From an uncultured Prochlorococcus sp. (GTDB lineage Bacteria > Cyanobacteriota > Cyanobacteriia > PCC-6307 > Cyanobiaceae): DNA of 37,216 nt. Each line of letters begins with the position of its first letter. The stretch's first letter is position 1. The stretch spans positions 1 to 37,216 of the forward strand of contig CACGEL010000004.1 in NCBI GenBank assembly GCA_902572065.1, in the 5' to 3' direction. The notes under the pieces are model-generated. The model had not been told where the DNA came from, made no database searches, and saw nothing but the letters and a program-made list of their open reading frames with translations. This document shows positions 1 through 10,174 of this stretch, piece by piece. Both the position numbers and the translations under genes were made by a program.

Positions 1-1
1 A

Positions 2-187
2 ATTAGGAACAAGAATAAAATATATTCAGGACATTCTGCTGATACAGATGTGGTTGTTGCTGCTGCAAATGCTTTTGTAAATGCCTTAAACAGGCTTGTA
101 TTCTCAGAGAAAAAAGATTCTATTCACCCGCAATTTGATAATTTAGAAAATTCTGACAAAAAGATATTTTCGAATCCCAAAAATTAA
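2..187 (+). CDS. leuA: 2-isopropylmalate synthase, C-terminal end (partial)
   Basis: An open frame enters from the left edge and stops with TAA at 185-187, giving about 61 residues. They include [20 protein letters not shown] followed by LNRL. This matches the end of the C-terminal regulatory (LeuA dimer) domain of 2-isopropylmalate synthase, where a GxSxDTD/I segment precedes a helix ending in NALNRL. The enzyme condenses acetyl-CoA with 2-oxoisovalerate in the first committed step of leucine synthesis, and this domain carries leucine feedback inhibition. A tail of about 25 polar residues follows the conserved helix, as is common in picocyanobacteria. The catalytic TIM barrel lies outside the window, so the call rests on the regulatory tail alone. 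Confidence 0.85.
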   Translation: MRNKNKIYSGHSADTDVVVAAANAFVNALNRLVFSEKKDSIHPQFDNLENSDKKIFSNPKN

Positions 188-245
188 GTTAATTTGGGAT
201 TATTAAGTTTAAACAAAAACAAGTAACCTAATAATGTAGATTAAA

Positions 246-255
246 GCCTTAAGGC
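246..255. promoter_or_regulatory. 10-bp perfect palindrome upstream of a membrane-protein gene
   Basis: GCCTTAAGGC reads the same on both strands and lies 20 bases before the ATG at 276. It is the only G/C-containing block in an otherwise A/T spacer. An operator or short hairpin in the 5' leader is possible, but the function is unknown and chance cannot be excluded. Confidence 0.25.
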
Positions 256-275
256 ATATTTAATCAGATAAAGTA

Positions 276-671
276 ATGAGAGAAAGGGTATTAGGATATT
301 GGACTCTTGCATGGGTTGGCTTGATAAGTAATATCATTGCCTTACCAATAATCGCTTTAATAACAATATTTTTTAGCCCACCATTAAAAGTGGCTAATTA
401 TACTCTTGCTATAAGCCTTGGCTGGCCTTCAGCAATAGTTGGAATAGTTTCTTCTTCTGCTCTTTTAGCAGAGAAGAAATGGGGAATCACCTTAACTCTA
501 ATATCTTTATCAATGATAATTTCCGGAACAGCTCCATATTCTATTGTTCGATTAGTCAATCTTAAAGATATTTCTGGGATTGGAGGCCTGACACTTTTAT
601 CTGCTTTATTTGCCGTCTTAGCTTTAATTTACTGGTGCAACCCTAAGCATCGAAGGACTATCAGATTATAA
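276..671 (+). CDS. Small four-helix membrane protein of unknown function
   Basis: The protein has 131 residues and is strongly hydrophobic. Four membrane segments can be seen at about residues 10-33, 42-65, 70-92 and 100-120. A charged tail (NPKHRRTIRL) probably lies in the cytoplasm. I see no catalytic motif and do not recognise a named family. The ATG at 276 is the first in the frame and is preceded by an 88-base spacer after leuA that holds a 10-bp palindrome. The gene ends nine bases from the convergent HD-hydrolase gene, with a shared hairpin at the junction. Its normal composition and clean reading frame argue for a real, conserved picocyanobacterial gene. Confidence 0.7.
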   Translation: MRERVLGYWTLAWVGLISNIIALPIIALITIFFSPPLKVANYTLAISLGWPSAIVGIVSSSALLAEKKWGITLTLISLSMIISGTAPYSIVRLVNLKDISGIGGLTLLSALFAVLALIYWCNPKHRRTIRL

Positions 672-680
672 AATATTAAA

Positions 681-2153
681 TCAAGAAAAAGTATTATTTT
701 TTCTTGTTGGATATTGAATTCTTCTATGTCTAATCCTTTTCCAAACATTCAAAAAAGATTTTTTTATAAGGAAAACTTCTCCCTTAGATAAATTACTATC
801 ATCTAACTGGCCATCTATTTGCCTTGAATTGACTATTTTGGATATTACTTCCAATGCTTCATTATCAGAAGCTTTTATGTCCATTGCCCTTAATGCTGCT
901 TCACATCCATCCGCGAGCATCAAAATAGCTGTTTCTTTAGACTGAGGGATAGGACCTTTATATCTAAAATCATTCTCTTTAACATTTAGTTTTTTTTCTT
1001 CCGCTTTATGAAGAAAGTATCCCATTTTTAAAGTTCCTTGATGTTCAGGAATAAAATCAGCTATTGGTTTTGGTAATCTGTTTTTTCTAGCAAACTTAAG
1101 ACCTTCATCTACGTGGGCTTGTAAAACCTCCGCACTTTTTAAAGGATCATCTATTTCATCATGAGGATTTTTTGAACCATCTTGATTCTCAATAAACCAA
1201 TTTGGTGCATGCAACTTGCCGACATCATGATACAAAGATCCGGTTTTAATAAGATCAACATCTCCACCTATCATTCTTGTCGCTTCTTCAGCTAAGCTAC
1301 AAATCAACAAAGTATGTTCAAAAGTTCCTGGGGCTTCAATGGAAAGTCTCCTGATAAGTGGTTTCTCTTTATCAGCTAATTCCAATAATCTTGCTTTTGT
1401 TAACAATCCAAATATTGACTCAAAAATAGGGATAAATAAAATTGTGACTAGCATAATTATTGCTAATAGAAGAGAATCCGAAAATATTTTGCCATTTGAA
1501 ATAAAAAACTCTTGATTATTAACTAAAGAAGTTTGATCATCTCCAATTAATAACCATTGAGCAAGTAATGCACCTAAAGGCACAAATATTGATAATTGAA
1601 GTAATTGTGCTCGACTTCTTATTTTTCCTCCAAGAACAGAAACAATGCAAGAACAAATTAATGTTATGAGTAATAAATTACTATTGATTTCAATTATTGA
1701 ATCAGGCCAGCTTAGACTTGCTATTGATACCCAAGCCAGAGCAGTTATAGTTCCCATCCCTTGAGAAATAATTAAAGAAGGGGGGACTAAAATTGATAAA
1801 GGACTTATGCTATATCCAAAAATAGTTTTTGTAGTCTGAACAATCAACAGAAGAGAAATAATTAAAAGAATTTGCCTAGAATTGATGGTTGGATTTTCTT
1901 TTCTAGAAACTAATATTAAAAAACCACAACTTATTAGAACCTCAACGAAAGAGATAAACCAAGAAAATACAACTGAAATTTGCAAAAACGGGACAAGAAG
2001 TAGTTTATATGTGGAAACAATGGAAATAACAACACATATCAGAAAGATTATTAATTTATCTATTGTTGAAATTTGAATAGGTTCCCGAGTAGGCACCTGA
2101 CTTCTTTTCCAGAAGTAATTTAATGTTTTTAATTTAGTTGTAAGTTTATGCAC
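681..2153 (-). CDS. PgpH/YqfF-type membrane HD-domain hydrolase, probable c-di-AMP phosphodiesterase
   Basis: This is a 490-residue membrane protein. Hydrophobic segments cover about residues 33-250, followed by a cytoplasmic HD domain at about 275-475. Likely metal ligands are H280 (FEHTLL), H309-D310 (LYHDVGK), H347 (QAHVDEG), H371 (PEHQGT) and an Asp in MLADGCEAA. The NQDGSKNPHDE segment is typical of PgpH. Known PgpH proteins cleave cyclic di-AMP. Two things are odd. The large extracytoplasmic domain found before the membrane helices in full-length PgpH (about 700 residues or more) is absent. The usual His-His-Gly motif reads His-Gln-Gly (Q372). An ATG at 2153 lies opposite folD with a 74-base divergent spacer. 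The family is clear; the activity is inferred. Confidence 0.82.
   Translation of the reverse strand: MHKLTTKLKTLNYFWKRSQVPTREPIQISTIDKLIIFLICVVISIVSTYKLLLVPFLQISVVFSWFISFVEVLISCGFLILVSRKENPTINSRQILLIISLLLIVQTTKTIFGYSISPLSILVPPSLIISQGMGTITALAWVSIASLSWPDSIIEINSNLLLITLICSCIVSVLGGKIRSRAQLLQLSIFVPLGALLAQWLLIGDDQTSLVNNQEFFISNGKIFSDSLLLAIIMLVTILFIPIFESIFGLLTKARLLELADKEKPLIRRLSIEAPGTFEHTLLICSLAEEATRMIGGDVDLIKTGSLYHDVGKLHAPNWFIENQDGSKNPHDEIDDPLKSAEVLQAHVDEGLKFARKNRLPKPIADFIPEHQGTLKMGYFLHKAEEKKLNVKENDFRYKGPIPQSKETAILMLADGCEAALRAMDIKASDNEALEVISKIVNSRQIDGQLDDSNLSKGEVFLIKKSFLNVWKRIRHRRIQYPTRKNNTFS
682..706. terminator. Bidirectional hairpin terminator between convergent genes
   Basis: CAAGAAAAA (682-690) pairs with TTTTTCTTG (698-706) around a seven-base spacer. 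The 9-bp stem carries an A-run on one side and a T-run on the other, so it can act as an intrinsic terminator in both directions. It covers the last codons of the minus-strand HD gene, whose stop codon is at 681-683, and follows the plus-strand gene ending at 671. Confidence 0.5.
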
Positions 2154-2186
2154 AGAATATAAAGATTTCTGTTTGATTAATATAAA

Positions 2187-2192
2187 ATTATA
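2187..2192 (-). promoter_or_regulatory. Candidate -10 box for the HD-hydrolase gene
   Basis: On the minus strand this reads TATAAT, a perfect sigma-70 type -10 consensus, 34 bases before the ATG at 2153. I see no good -35 element at the usual distance, which is common in Prochlorococcus. In such AT-rich DNA the match could be chance. Confidence 0.3.
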
Positions 2193-2227
2193 GGCATGCT
2201 AGGAGTAAATAGGAGAATTTTTTCTAA

Positions 2228-3124
2228 ATGTCTTTAAAATTGGATGGCAAAAAATTATCTTTAGAAATTGAAGAGAAATTAAAAAAAGATATCGAATTAA
2301 ATTTAAATTCAACAAAAAGACCTCCTGGTTTAGCTGTAATAAGAATTGGAGAAGATCCCGCTAGTGGTGTCTATGTTAAAAATAAAGAAAGAGCATGCTC
2401 AAGAGTTGGCATAAAAAGTTTTATTTTTCATCTAAAAGATACAGTCGAGCAAAACGAAGTTGAACAATTAATAAATAAATTAAACCTTGATAATGATATT
2501 GATGGTATGTTATTACAACTTCCAATACCAGAGAAATTTGATGAGCAAAAATTGATAAGTCTGATCAATCCAAACAAAGATGTAGATGGATTGAATGAGC
2601 AAAATATTGGCAAGTTAGTAAAAAATGAACCTGCGATGAGATCTTGCACCCCTGCTGGGATTGTTAATTTACTAAGATCCCAAAATATTAGAATTGAAGG
2701 TAAGAAGATTGTTGTTATTGGAAGATCTCTCTTAGTTGGGAAACCCCTATCTCTTATGTTGTTGAATCTAAATGGAACGGTAACAATGACTCATTCAAAA
2801 ACTATAAATTTAAACAAAATATGCAAGGAAGCAGATATATTAATCGCTGCCGCAGGAAAACCTAACCTCATAGACTCTAGTTTTGTTAAAAAGGGGGCAG
2901 TAATTATTGATGTTGGAATACATAGATTAACAAGTTCTGATAAAAGCAATAACAGATTGTGTGGGGATGTATTATTAGAAGATGTCATTCCAAAAGTATT
3001 TGCTTATACGCCAGTTCCTGGAGGTGTTGGACCAATGACAGTAACAATGTTACTAGTAAATACTATTTTTAGTTGGCAAAAACAATTTGTATTATCATCA
3101 ACTCTTAATGACCTCCTGCCATAA
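2228..3124 (+). CDS. folD: Bifunctional methylenetetrahydrofolate dehydrogenase / methenyltetrahydrofolate cyclohydrolase FolD
   Basis: FolD interconverts 5,10-methylene-THF, 5,10-methenyl-THF and 10-formyl-THF in the cytoplasm, feeding purine and formyl-methionine synthesis. The 298-residue protein shows the catalytic Y49xxxK53 pair (GVYVKNK), the QLPIP segment near residue 97, the DVDGL motif at about 118-122 and the NADP-binding GRSLLVGKP at 165-173. It ends with the diagnostic [10 protein letters not shown] motif. The length is near the family norm of about 285-300. Two AGGAG boxes precede the start (2201-2205 and 2211-2215), the nearer 12 bases from the ATG. The gene leads a plus-strand cluster with the GGPP synthase gene 37 bases downstream. 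Confidence 0.96.
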   Translation: MSLKLDGKKLSLEIEEKLKKDIELNLNSTKRPPGLAVIRIGEDPASGVYVKNKERACSRVGIKSFIFHLKDTVEQNEVEQLINKLNLDNDIDGMLLQLPIPEKFDEQKLISLINPNKDVDGLNEQNIGKLVKNEPAMRSCTPAGIVNLLRSQNIRIEGKKIVVIGRSLLVGKPLSLMLLNLNGTVTMTHSKTINLNKICKEADILIAAAGKPNLIDSSFVKKGAVIIDVGIHRLTSSDKSNNRLCGDVLLEDVIPKVFAYTPVPGGVGPMTVTMLLVNTIFSWQKQFVLSSTLNDLLP

Positions 3125-3161
3125 ATCCCACAATGCAGAAAAACTTTACTCAAAGTAAAAA

Positions 3162-4064
3162 ATGACAGAAGTTATCGATAATATTTCAGATTTTGATAAA
3201 TATCTAAAAGACACAAAAAAGGTCGTGGAAGAAGCTCTTAATTTCTCCTTAGGTCCAGAGAAACCAGCAATACTAAGGGAATCAATGAGATATTCTCTTC
3301 TGGCAGGAGGTAAAAGGATACGTCCAATTTTATGTTTAGCATCTTGTTCACTAGCGGGAGGGGACCCCTCTTTAGCTGTTCCAACAGCAGTTGCTATTGA
3401 AATGATTCACACCATGTCATTAATACATGATGATTTGCCGGCTATGGACAATGACGACTTAAGGAGAGGAAGACCTACTAATCATAAAGTTTATGGAGAT
3501 GCAATAGCTATTCTTGCTGGTGATGCATTATTAACGAGAGCCTTTGAGATGGTCTCACGAAGAAGCCCTGGTGTTGATCAAAATAGATTATTAAATGTAG
3601 TTGGAGAACTTTCCCTTGTGGCTGGAGCACCTGGACTTGTTGGAGGTCAAGTTGTTGATCTGGAATGTGAAGGTAAAGAAGTTGACCTTGAAACTCTTGA
3701 GTATATTCATCTTCATAAGACTGGTGCTTTACTTAAAGCTTGTGTAAGAACTGGCGCGATGATTGCCGGAGCTAATGAAGAATTATTAAAAGCACTAACA
3801 ACATATGCAGAGGGTATTGGTTTAGCATTCCAAATAATAGATGACATTCTTGATTTAACCTCAAGCAGCGAAAAACTTGGCAAAACAGCAGGTAAAGATC
3901 TTTTAGCAGATAAAACTACTTATCCCAAGTTACTTGGGATGGAAGAATCGAAGAAAAGAGCCTTAGATCTAGTGAATAAAGCAAAAAAAGCAATTGAGCC
4001 TTGGGGTTTAGATGCAAAAAATTTAATCTCCTTAGCTGATTTTATTACAAATAGAGATCGTTAA
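3162..4064 (+). CDS. crtE: Geranylgeranyl diphosphate synthase (polyprenyl synthetase family)
   Basis: The 300-residue protein has both aspartate-rich motifs of trans-prenyltransferases: the first DDxxxxD at D90-D96 (DDLPAMD, followed by DDLRRGRPT) and the second at 227-231 (DDILD). The GGKRIRP substrate-binding motif is at 49-55. These enzymes elongate DMAPP/FPP with IPP. In cyanobacteria the single short-chain member usually makes GGPP for carotenoids, the phytyl tail of chlorophyll and quinones. Product length cannot be read safely from the sequence, so farnesyl diphosphate synthase (ispA) remains an alternative. The gene follows folD by 37 bases and precedes the DUF212 gene by 14 bases, suggesting one transcript. 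Confidence 0.92.
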   Translation: MTEVIDNISDFDKYLKDTKKVVEEALNFSLGPEKPAILRESMRYSLLAGGKRIRPILCLASCSLAGGDPSLAVPTAVAIEMIHTMSLIHDDLPAMDNDDLRRGRPTNHKVYGDAIAILAGDALLTRAFEMVSRRSPGVDQNRLLNVVGELSLVAGAPGLVGGQVVDLECEGKEVDLETLEYIHLHKTGALLKACVRTGAMIAGANEELLKALTTYAEGIGLAFQIIDDILDLTSSSEKLGKTAGKDLLADKTTYPKLLGMEESKKRALDLVNKAKKAIEPWGLDAKNLISLADFITNRDR

Positions 4065-4078
4065 AGAGAAATAAAATT

Positions 4079-4558
4079 ATGTCAGAATTTTCAGCTTTTA
4101 TGGATAATTCAGTTCTTTTTTGGAGTTTATTATCTTGTATTTTAGCTCAATTTTTTAAAATTATTTTTTATTTCTTTTCATCGGGAAAGATTAGATATGG
4201 AATAATGTTCGAAACAGGTGGGATGCCTTCAAGTCATTCTGCTTTAATAACTGGAGCTACATCCGGAATAGGTTTTGAATTAGGATTTGATAATCCAATA
4301 TTTGCATTAGCTATTGCAGTTTCATTAATTGTTATGTACGACGCTAGTGGTGTTAGAAAATCAGCGGGTATTCAGGCTGCAGAAATAAACAAACTATCAA
4401 AAAAATTAGATCCTAAATCTCAATTGAATTTAAAAGAAACTCTTGGTCATACAAAATTTGAGGTTATTGTAGGAAGTATTTTAGGACCACTAATTACATT
4501 GCCAGGAATATTTTTTATTGGCTCACCTCTAAAAATATATGATTTGATAGTAAATTAG
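4079..4558 (+). CDS. Divergent PAP2 family membrane protein (DUF212 / YuiD-like)
   Basis: The 159-residue protein has an N-terminal membrane segment (about 12-35), then GGMPSSHSALITGATSGIG at about 48-66, which resembles part of the acid-phosphatase/haloperoxidase signature. A hydrophobic stretch leads to VMYDASGVRKSAGIQA, and LGHTKFEVIVGSILG lies near the end. This order of motifs defines the DUF212 family, found in cyanobacteria, plants and Bacillus (YuiD). Its biochemical role is not established; a lipid-phosphate phosphatase activity is only suggested by the SxxH motif. It ends six bases from the convergent cobB gene. Confidence 0.85.
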   Translation: MSEFSAFMDNSVLFWSLLSCILAQFFKIIFYFFSSGKIRYGIMFETGGMPSSHSALITGATSGIGFELGFDNPIFALAIAVSLIVMYDASGVRKSAGIQAAEINKLSKKLDPKSQLNLKETLGHTKFEVIVGSILGPLITLPGIFFIGSPLKIYDLIVN

Positions 4559-4563
4559 GAATC

Positions 4564-5946
4564 TTAAGAATAATTAACTTGTGTAGCATCTACAAAGTTT
4601 TTTGCAGCTTCTGGGCAACTTGGTAAATGTAGGTGTATCCAACTTGCATGTAATTTTTTATCTGACCAACCTTCATTTTTAAATTCAGTTTCCCAAGATT
4701 TGATTTCCCATGGTGCAGATAATTGGTTTTGATTTTCTGATTTTTTTAAAACAAATTCTGATAAAGAAGATTCAACTTCCCAATAATGAAATTCATGTCC
4801 TCTAATTAATTGATTTTGTTTAATTATTGGAGTGTCTTTTAAACCCTTTATATATCTATAACCTACAGACAAATTACTTTTTTTTGATTTAAAAGGTAAT
4901 ATTCCGCTCATTTTATAATTGTTACCATTTTCATCTTTTATAAAGTCTCCTAAAATCATCATCCCACCACACTCTGCATAAATAAATCCTTTTGTACGGA
5001 ATTCCCTTAATGATTTTAAGCTTTTTTCAGAATTACTTATATGAGAAGCATATTTTTCAGGAAACCCACCTGGAATAATTAAAGATGAAGCCTCGTGAGG
5101 AATTTCTTCATTATTGAAAATACTCCATGGAATTAGCGGTATTCCTATTTCATTAAGAAACTCCTTCGTTTCAGGGTATTGGAAATGGAAGATTTTATCT
5201 TCTGCAATTGCGATAGGTTTACTTTTATCTACTTTAAAAACTTTACTTTTAGAAGTATTTAATATTTTCTTTAGAGGGGATTTCAGGAATTTGATTAGAG
5301 AAGCTAGGTCAAGATTTTTTTCGGCAAAACTCGCAAAATAATCAACATTAATATTCCTATCACTATCCAATGGAGAAATTAAACCTAAATTAGCTTTTTT
5401 AACAGTTATTTCTGAATCAGAAGGTAAGAATCCTAATATTTCAATATCTTCATTTTTAAAAACTTCTCTTATTAATTTTTTATGTCTATCTGAATTGACG
5501 TTATTAAATATAATTCCTTTTATTGATAAACCATTATCAAAATCCCTGAAACCTCTAATAGTTGGTAAAAGAGAGGCTACTTTTCCTCTAGCATTAACAA
5601 TAAAAATTATAGGGGTGTCAAGAAGTTTCGCAACATTTGCAGTACTTGAATAGACAGTTGCACCTAAGCCATCAAAAAGACCCATGGCTCCCTCAATCAA
5701 AGAGAATTCATATTTCAAAGAATGCTCATAATAAATTTTCTGAACCCATTCTTCTCCACTTAAAAAGATATCTAAATTCCTACATATGGGTTGGCCAATT
5801 GAACTAAGTTGCTGTTGATCAAGGTAATCTGGTCCTACCTTAAAAGTTTGTATTTTTATACCTTTTGAAAAAGCCCAACAAGCTATCAAAAGAGATAAAG
5901 TAGTTTTCCCACTATCAGTTGAAGGAGATGATATTACACAAGACAT
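4564..5946 (-). CDS. cobB: Cobyrinate a,c-diamide synthase
   Basis: This ATP- and glutamine-dependent amidase (CobB/CbiA) amidates the a and c side chains of cobyrinate in corrinoid synthesis. The 460-residue protein has an N-terminal P-loop ATPase domain (SPSTDSGKTT, 7-16; KVGPDYLD, 37-43; EGAMGLFDG, 85-93). The C-terminal class I glutaminase domain has its nucleophile at C326 (YAECGGMM) and a conserved HASWIHLH segment near the end. The length is typical. The ATG at 5946 lies ten bases after the stop of opcA, so it is probably the last gene of a zwf-opcA-cobB transcript. Marine picocyanobacteria make pseudocobalamin, which fits the gene's presence. Confidence 0.94.
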   Translation of the reverse strand: MSCVISSPSTDSGKTTLSLLIACWAFSKGIKIQTFKVGPDYLDQQQLSSIGQPICRNLDIFLSGEEWVQKIYYEHSLKYEFSLIEGAMGLFDGLGATVYSSTANVAKLLDTPIIFIVNARGKVASLLPTIRGFRDFDNGLSIKGIIFNNVNSDRHKKLIREVFKNEDIEILGFLPSDSEITVKKANLGLISPLDSDRNINVDYFASFAEKNLDLASLIKFLKSPLKKILNTSKSKVFKVDKSKPIAIAEDKIFHFQYPETKEFLNEIGIPLIPWSIFNNEEIPHEASSLIIPGGFPEKYASHISNSEKSLKSLREFRTKGFIYAECGGMMILGDFIKDENGNNYKMSGILPFKSKKSNLSVGYRYIKGLKDTPIIKQNQLIRGHEFHYWEVESSLSEFVLKKSENQNQLSAPWEIKSWETEFKNEGWSDKKLHASWIHLHLPSCPEAAKNFVDATQVNYS

Positions 5947-5956
5947 TTAATTACTT

Positions 5957-7258
5957 TTAGTTATTAAAACTATTAAATATTTGAACTGCGACCTTAATAG
6001 CATTCTCAAAAAGTGGGCTAGTATTACCTCTACTACTTCCTAATAGTTTACTTACATCAGACTCTGATGAAGAAAAAGAATTTGGAACTACTTGTTCTAT
6101 TAATTGCATATCAGCCATACCTCCAGCTTCAAGTCTCATGCATTCCACCGATTCACATCCAAGGATTACACAAGTATTGTTTTTTTGAACCTCACTAATT
6201 TTAGAAATCAACCTCAACCCAATAACTTGACCTAGATGAATAACTGGATTTCCTAAAGGTAAAGGATTAATAGATGTAAAAATTTTTTCACCATTCTCTC
6301 TCTCAAATTCTATTTTCGTTAATTCATTATCCCTTTCAACTTTAGTAAAAGTCCACATAAGTTTGTCACTAATCCATGAGATCAAAAACAATGCTTGAAG
6401 CATATGTTCTCCAGCGATATCAACATCAATATCAGTAATATGATCTAATATAGGTCTTCTTGTTGGGGGGTCAAAGATCATTGCCAATGATTCCCTCCAG
6501 TTTCTCAAACGAACCCAATTTAAATCGTTAATAGCTTTGTTTGATTTCCTTAATTGATCTAAAACATTTAAACATCTATTTGGGGATCCCAAAGCACTAT
6601 CAATAATTAATCTTAGGCCATAATTTGTAAAATAATCAAAAATTTCGGGTGATTCATCCAAACTTCCATTCCACCACAACCAAGAAGGTAATTCATTAAT
6701 AGAAAGTTCATCAATTATTTTTAATCCTTTCTTATTAATTGAATTGGTGTCGCCCCTAATAACAACCAAATCCCCGCATATAGGTTGCATACCAGTTCTA
6801 TCACTTAATGGACAATAAGCGGATACAAACGTTTTTATTTCTGAGTTATTATTTAAAGTTGGTGCTAAGGTTATTAATCTCCTAGGATTTAGTGTACTTA
6901 TTGAAGATTCAAAGAATTGTCCTCTAAAGTCTTCAACATTTTTATAAGATAAATTTTCCTTCAACGAATTCAATAACTCATCGCTATTAAGAGAGGTTGT
7001 ATGAGGGAGACCTTCATCTAGTATGAAATTTTTAGCTGCTTTTATAATTTCTGGGCTTAAATTTCCAGTAATTGGGCCATTTATTAACCCAGTTTGAACT
7101 AAACATTGTTCAAGCCAAGCAGGCTGCCAAACCATTAAAGTAAAAGTATTAGCACCAGAATTATCTGTATCTTCAGAAATCCATAACTGATTAAGATAAT
7201 TAGAAATTTCTTGATGAGGAAGCTCTAGTGGAGCTTGAAGTGTTAATTGAGGTTTCAT
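5957..7258 (-). CDS. opcA: OpcA, glucose-6-phosphate dehydrogenase assembly/activator protein
   Basis: OpcA is the cyanobacterial allosteric effector of Zwf and helps set G6PDH activity according to redox state. The 433-residue protein starts five bases after the zwf stop codon, the arrangement typical of cyanobacteria. Recognisable family segments include LPSWLWWNGSLDE, WVRLRNWRESLAMIFD and DIAGEHMLQALFLISWISD. The C-terminal half has a cluster of cysteines (NNTCVILGCESVECMRLEAG). Cysteines in OpcA are thought to receive the thioredoxin signal, but which ones matter here is not known. No membrane segment or signal peptide is visible. Confidence 0.95.
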   Translation of the reverse strand: MKPQLTLQAPLELPHQEISNYLNQLWISEDTDNSGANTFTLMVWQPAWLEQCLVQTGLINGPITGNLSPEIIKAAKNFILDEGLPHTTSLNSDELLNSLKENLSYKNVEDFRGQFFESSISTLNPRRLITLAPTLNNNSEIKTFVSAYCPLSDRTGMQPICGDLVVIRGDTNSINKKGLKIIDELSINELPSWLWWNGSLDESPEIFDYFTNYGLRLIIDSALGSPNRCLNVLDQLRKSNKAINDLNWVRLRNWRESLAMIFDPPTRRPILDHITDIDVDIAGEHMLQALFLISWISDKLMWTFTKVERDNELTKIEFERENGEKIFTSINPLPLGNPVIHLGQVIGLRLISKISEVQKNNTCVILGCESVECMRLEAGGMADMQLIEQVVPNSFSSSESDVSKLLGSSRGNTSPLFENAIKVAVQIFNSFNN

Positions 7259-7263
7259 TTTAT

Positions 7264-8787
7264 TTAAGGTCTGCGCCAGAAAAAATTATCTTTGGAAAGT
7301 AATTGATCAGATTCAGGAGGCCCCCAGGTCATAGATTCATAATTATATATAGGTAACTTCCAGGGAGAATTATCCATCAATTCTATCAATGGTGTATAAA
7401 GTTTCCACGCCGCCTCAACCTCATCACTTCTTGTAAATAAGGTTGGATCAGAAAGCATTGCATCAGCTAATAATCTTACATAACCCTCATCAGAGGGCTC
7501 TCCAAATGATTCATCATAGGAGAATTCCATCTCAACAGGTCTAGATTTCATTCCAGAACCAGGTGACTTGACTTCAAATTTAAATGTTGCACCTTCATTT
7601 GGCTGAATTCTAAGCACAAGTTGATTTGGTGCAGGATTAATTATTGTTGATTCAAATAAATGAACTGGAACATCTTTAAATGTCAGTACTATTTCTCCAA
7701 GTCTTTTAGGTAGCCTTTTTCCAGTTCTCAAATAAAAAGGAACTCCTTGCCAACGCCAATTATCAACAAAAACTTTTGCTGCTACATAAGTTTCTGTAGT
7801 GCTATTTAAATGCACCCCATCTTCCTGCCTATATCCTTTAAGTCGATTTGAACTATTCCCTCCCTCTCCGTATTGCCCTCTAATGCAACAATTCCATGGT
7901 TCATTTTCATCAGCGAGCTTTGAAGCCTGAAGAACCTTAGCTTTTTCATTTCTTATTGCCTCCGGTTCAAATTTACCAGGAGGCTCCATTGCGGTAACAG
8001 CCAGCATTTGTGTTAGATGATTTTGAAGCATATCTCTCAAAGCCCCAGAGCTTTCGTAATAACCTGCTCTATCTTCAACGCCTACTGTTTCAGATGAAGT
8101 TATTTGAACACTTGAAATATAATTTCTATTCCATATTGGTTCAAAAATAGTATTGGCAAATCTCAAAACAAGTATATTTTGAACTGTCTCTTTACCTAAA
8201 TAATGATCGATCCTATATATCTGACTTTCATCAGCACAACTTTGGACTATCTTGTTCAACTTTTTTGCACTTGAATAGTCTCTTCCAAAAGGTTTTTCAA
8301 TTACTACACGACTTTTCTTGGGGTCATCTATTAATCCTGCAGCTTTGAGAGCTTTACATCCACTAGCATAGAAATTAGGCGATACTGATAAATAAAAGGT
8401 TCTATTCCCATGTGTAGCCTGTGTTCTATCAATTTCATTTAACCTTTTAGAAAGCCTTAGAACATGATCACCTTGTTGTAAATCAACTGATTCATAGAAT
8501 AGATAACTAGAAAATTCTTCCCATTCCTTTTCTTTGCCAGCTATTTGATTAGATAACCTTAGTTTCATCTTTTGCCTGAACTCATTATCTGTCCAAGGTC
8601 TTCTTGCACAACCAACAATACCGAATTCACTAGGAATTCTTCTTTGCAAATAGAGTTCAAATAATGCTGGTATAAGTTTTCTGTGAGTAAGGTCTCCACT
8701 AGCACCAAAAATTACCAAGCATTGTGGAGATATGACTCTTTCCTGTCGTAAACCTAATCGAAGAGGATTACTTAAAGTTGAAGGCAT
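7264..8787 (-). CDS. zwf: Glucose-6-phosphate 1-dehydrogenase
   Basis: Zwf oxidises glucose-6-phosphate to 6-phosphogluconolactone with NADP+, the entry to the oxidative pentose-phosphate path that supplies NADPH in the dark. The 507-residue protein has the dinucleotide-binding FGASGDLTHRKLIPALFEL at about 27-45, EKPFGRD at 164-170 and the active-site signature RIDHYLGKE at 192-200. YLRTGKRLPKR lies in the C-terminal domain. Length and motifs are complete. It lies 111 bases downstream of petH on the same strand, with its own possible control region that includes an odd palindrome (ACACATTGTGT, 8837-8847). opcA follows after five bases. Confidence 0.97.
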   Translation of the reverse strand: MPSTLSNPLRLGLRQERVISPQCLVIFGASGDLTHRKLIPALFELYLQRRIPSEFGIVGCARRPWTDNEFRQKMKLRLSNQIAGKEKEWEEFSSYLFYESVDLQQGDHVLRLSKRLNEIDRTQATHGNRTFYLSVSPNFYASGCKALKAAGLIDDPKKSRVVIEKPFGRDYSSAKKLNKIVQSCADESQIYRIDHYLGKETVQNILVLRFANTIFEPIWNRNYISSVQITSSETVGVEDRAGYYESSGALRDMLQNHLTQMLAVTAMEPPGKFEPEAIRNEKAKVLQASKLADENEPWNCCIRGQYGEGGNSSNRLKGYRQEDGVHLNSTTETYVAAKVFVDNWRWQGVPFYLRTGKRLPKRLGEIVLTFKDVPVHLFESTIINPAPNQLVLRIQPNEGATFKFEVKSPGSGMKSRPVEMEFSYDESFGEPSDEGYVRLLADAMLSDPTLFTRSDEVEAAWKLYTPLIELMDNSPWKLPIYNYESMTWGPPESDQLLSKDNFFWRRP

Positions 8788-8898
8788 ATTCTAAATTATC
8801 TTATTTTTAAAATCCTCTTTTTTTTGAGAATTAGCTACACATTGTGTCTAAACCAAAAAGTATCAAGATAATTATATTTATATTAAATTCTTAAGGAT

Positions 8899-9999
<1,101 letters not shown>

Positions 10000-10174
10000 T
10001 TAGATTTCTTTAATAAAAGATTATCAATTTGTATCCTAAACTGCAGTGATTTTATAAAAATGGTTACGTTTTGAGATCGGAATATATAAATATTAATTTA
10101 ATTAATTATGAATTTTTTTATATTTTATCGGTATAGTAGCTCAGGAATATTTTTCTTGATAAAACGATTCATTC

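Noticed and set aside
10130..10146. GGTATAGTAGCTCAGG upstream of the SRPBCC gene looks like the 5' part of a tRNA
   Set aside because: No anticodon arm, T-arm or matching acceptor strand follows, and the SRPBCC start codon comes within 30 bases. Chance likeness to the D-arm consensus.
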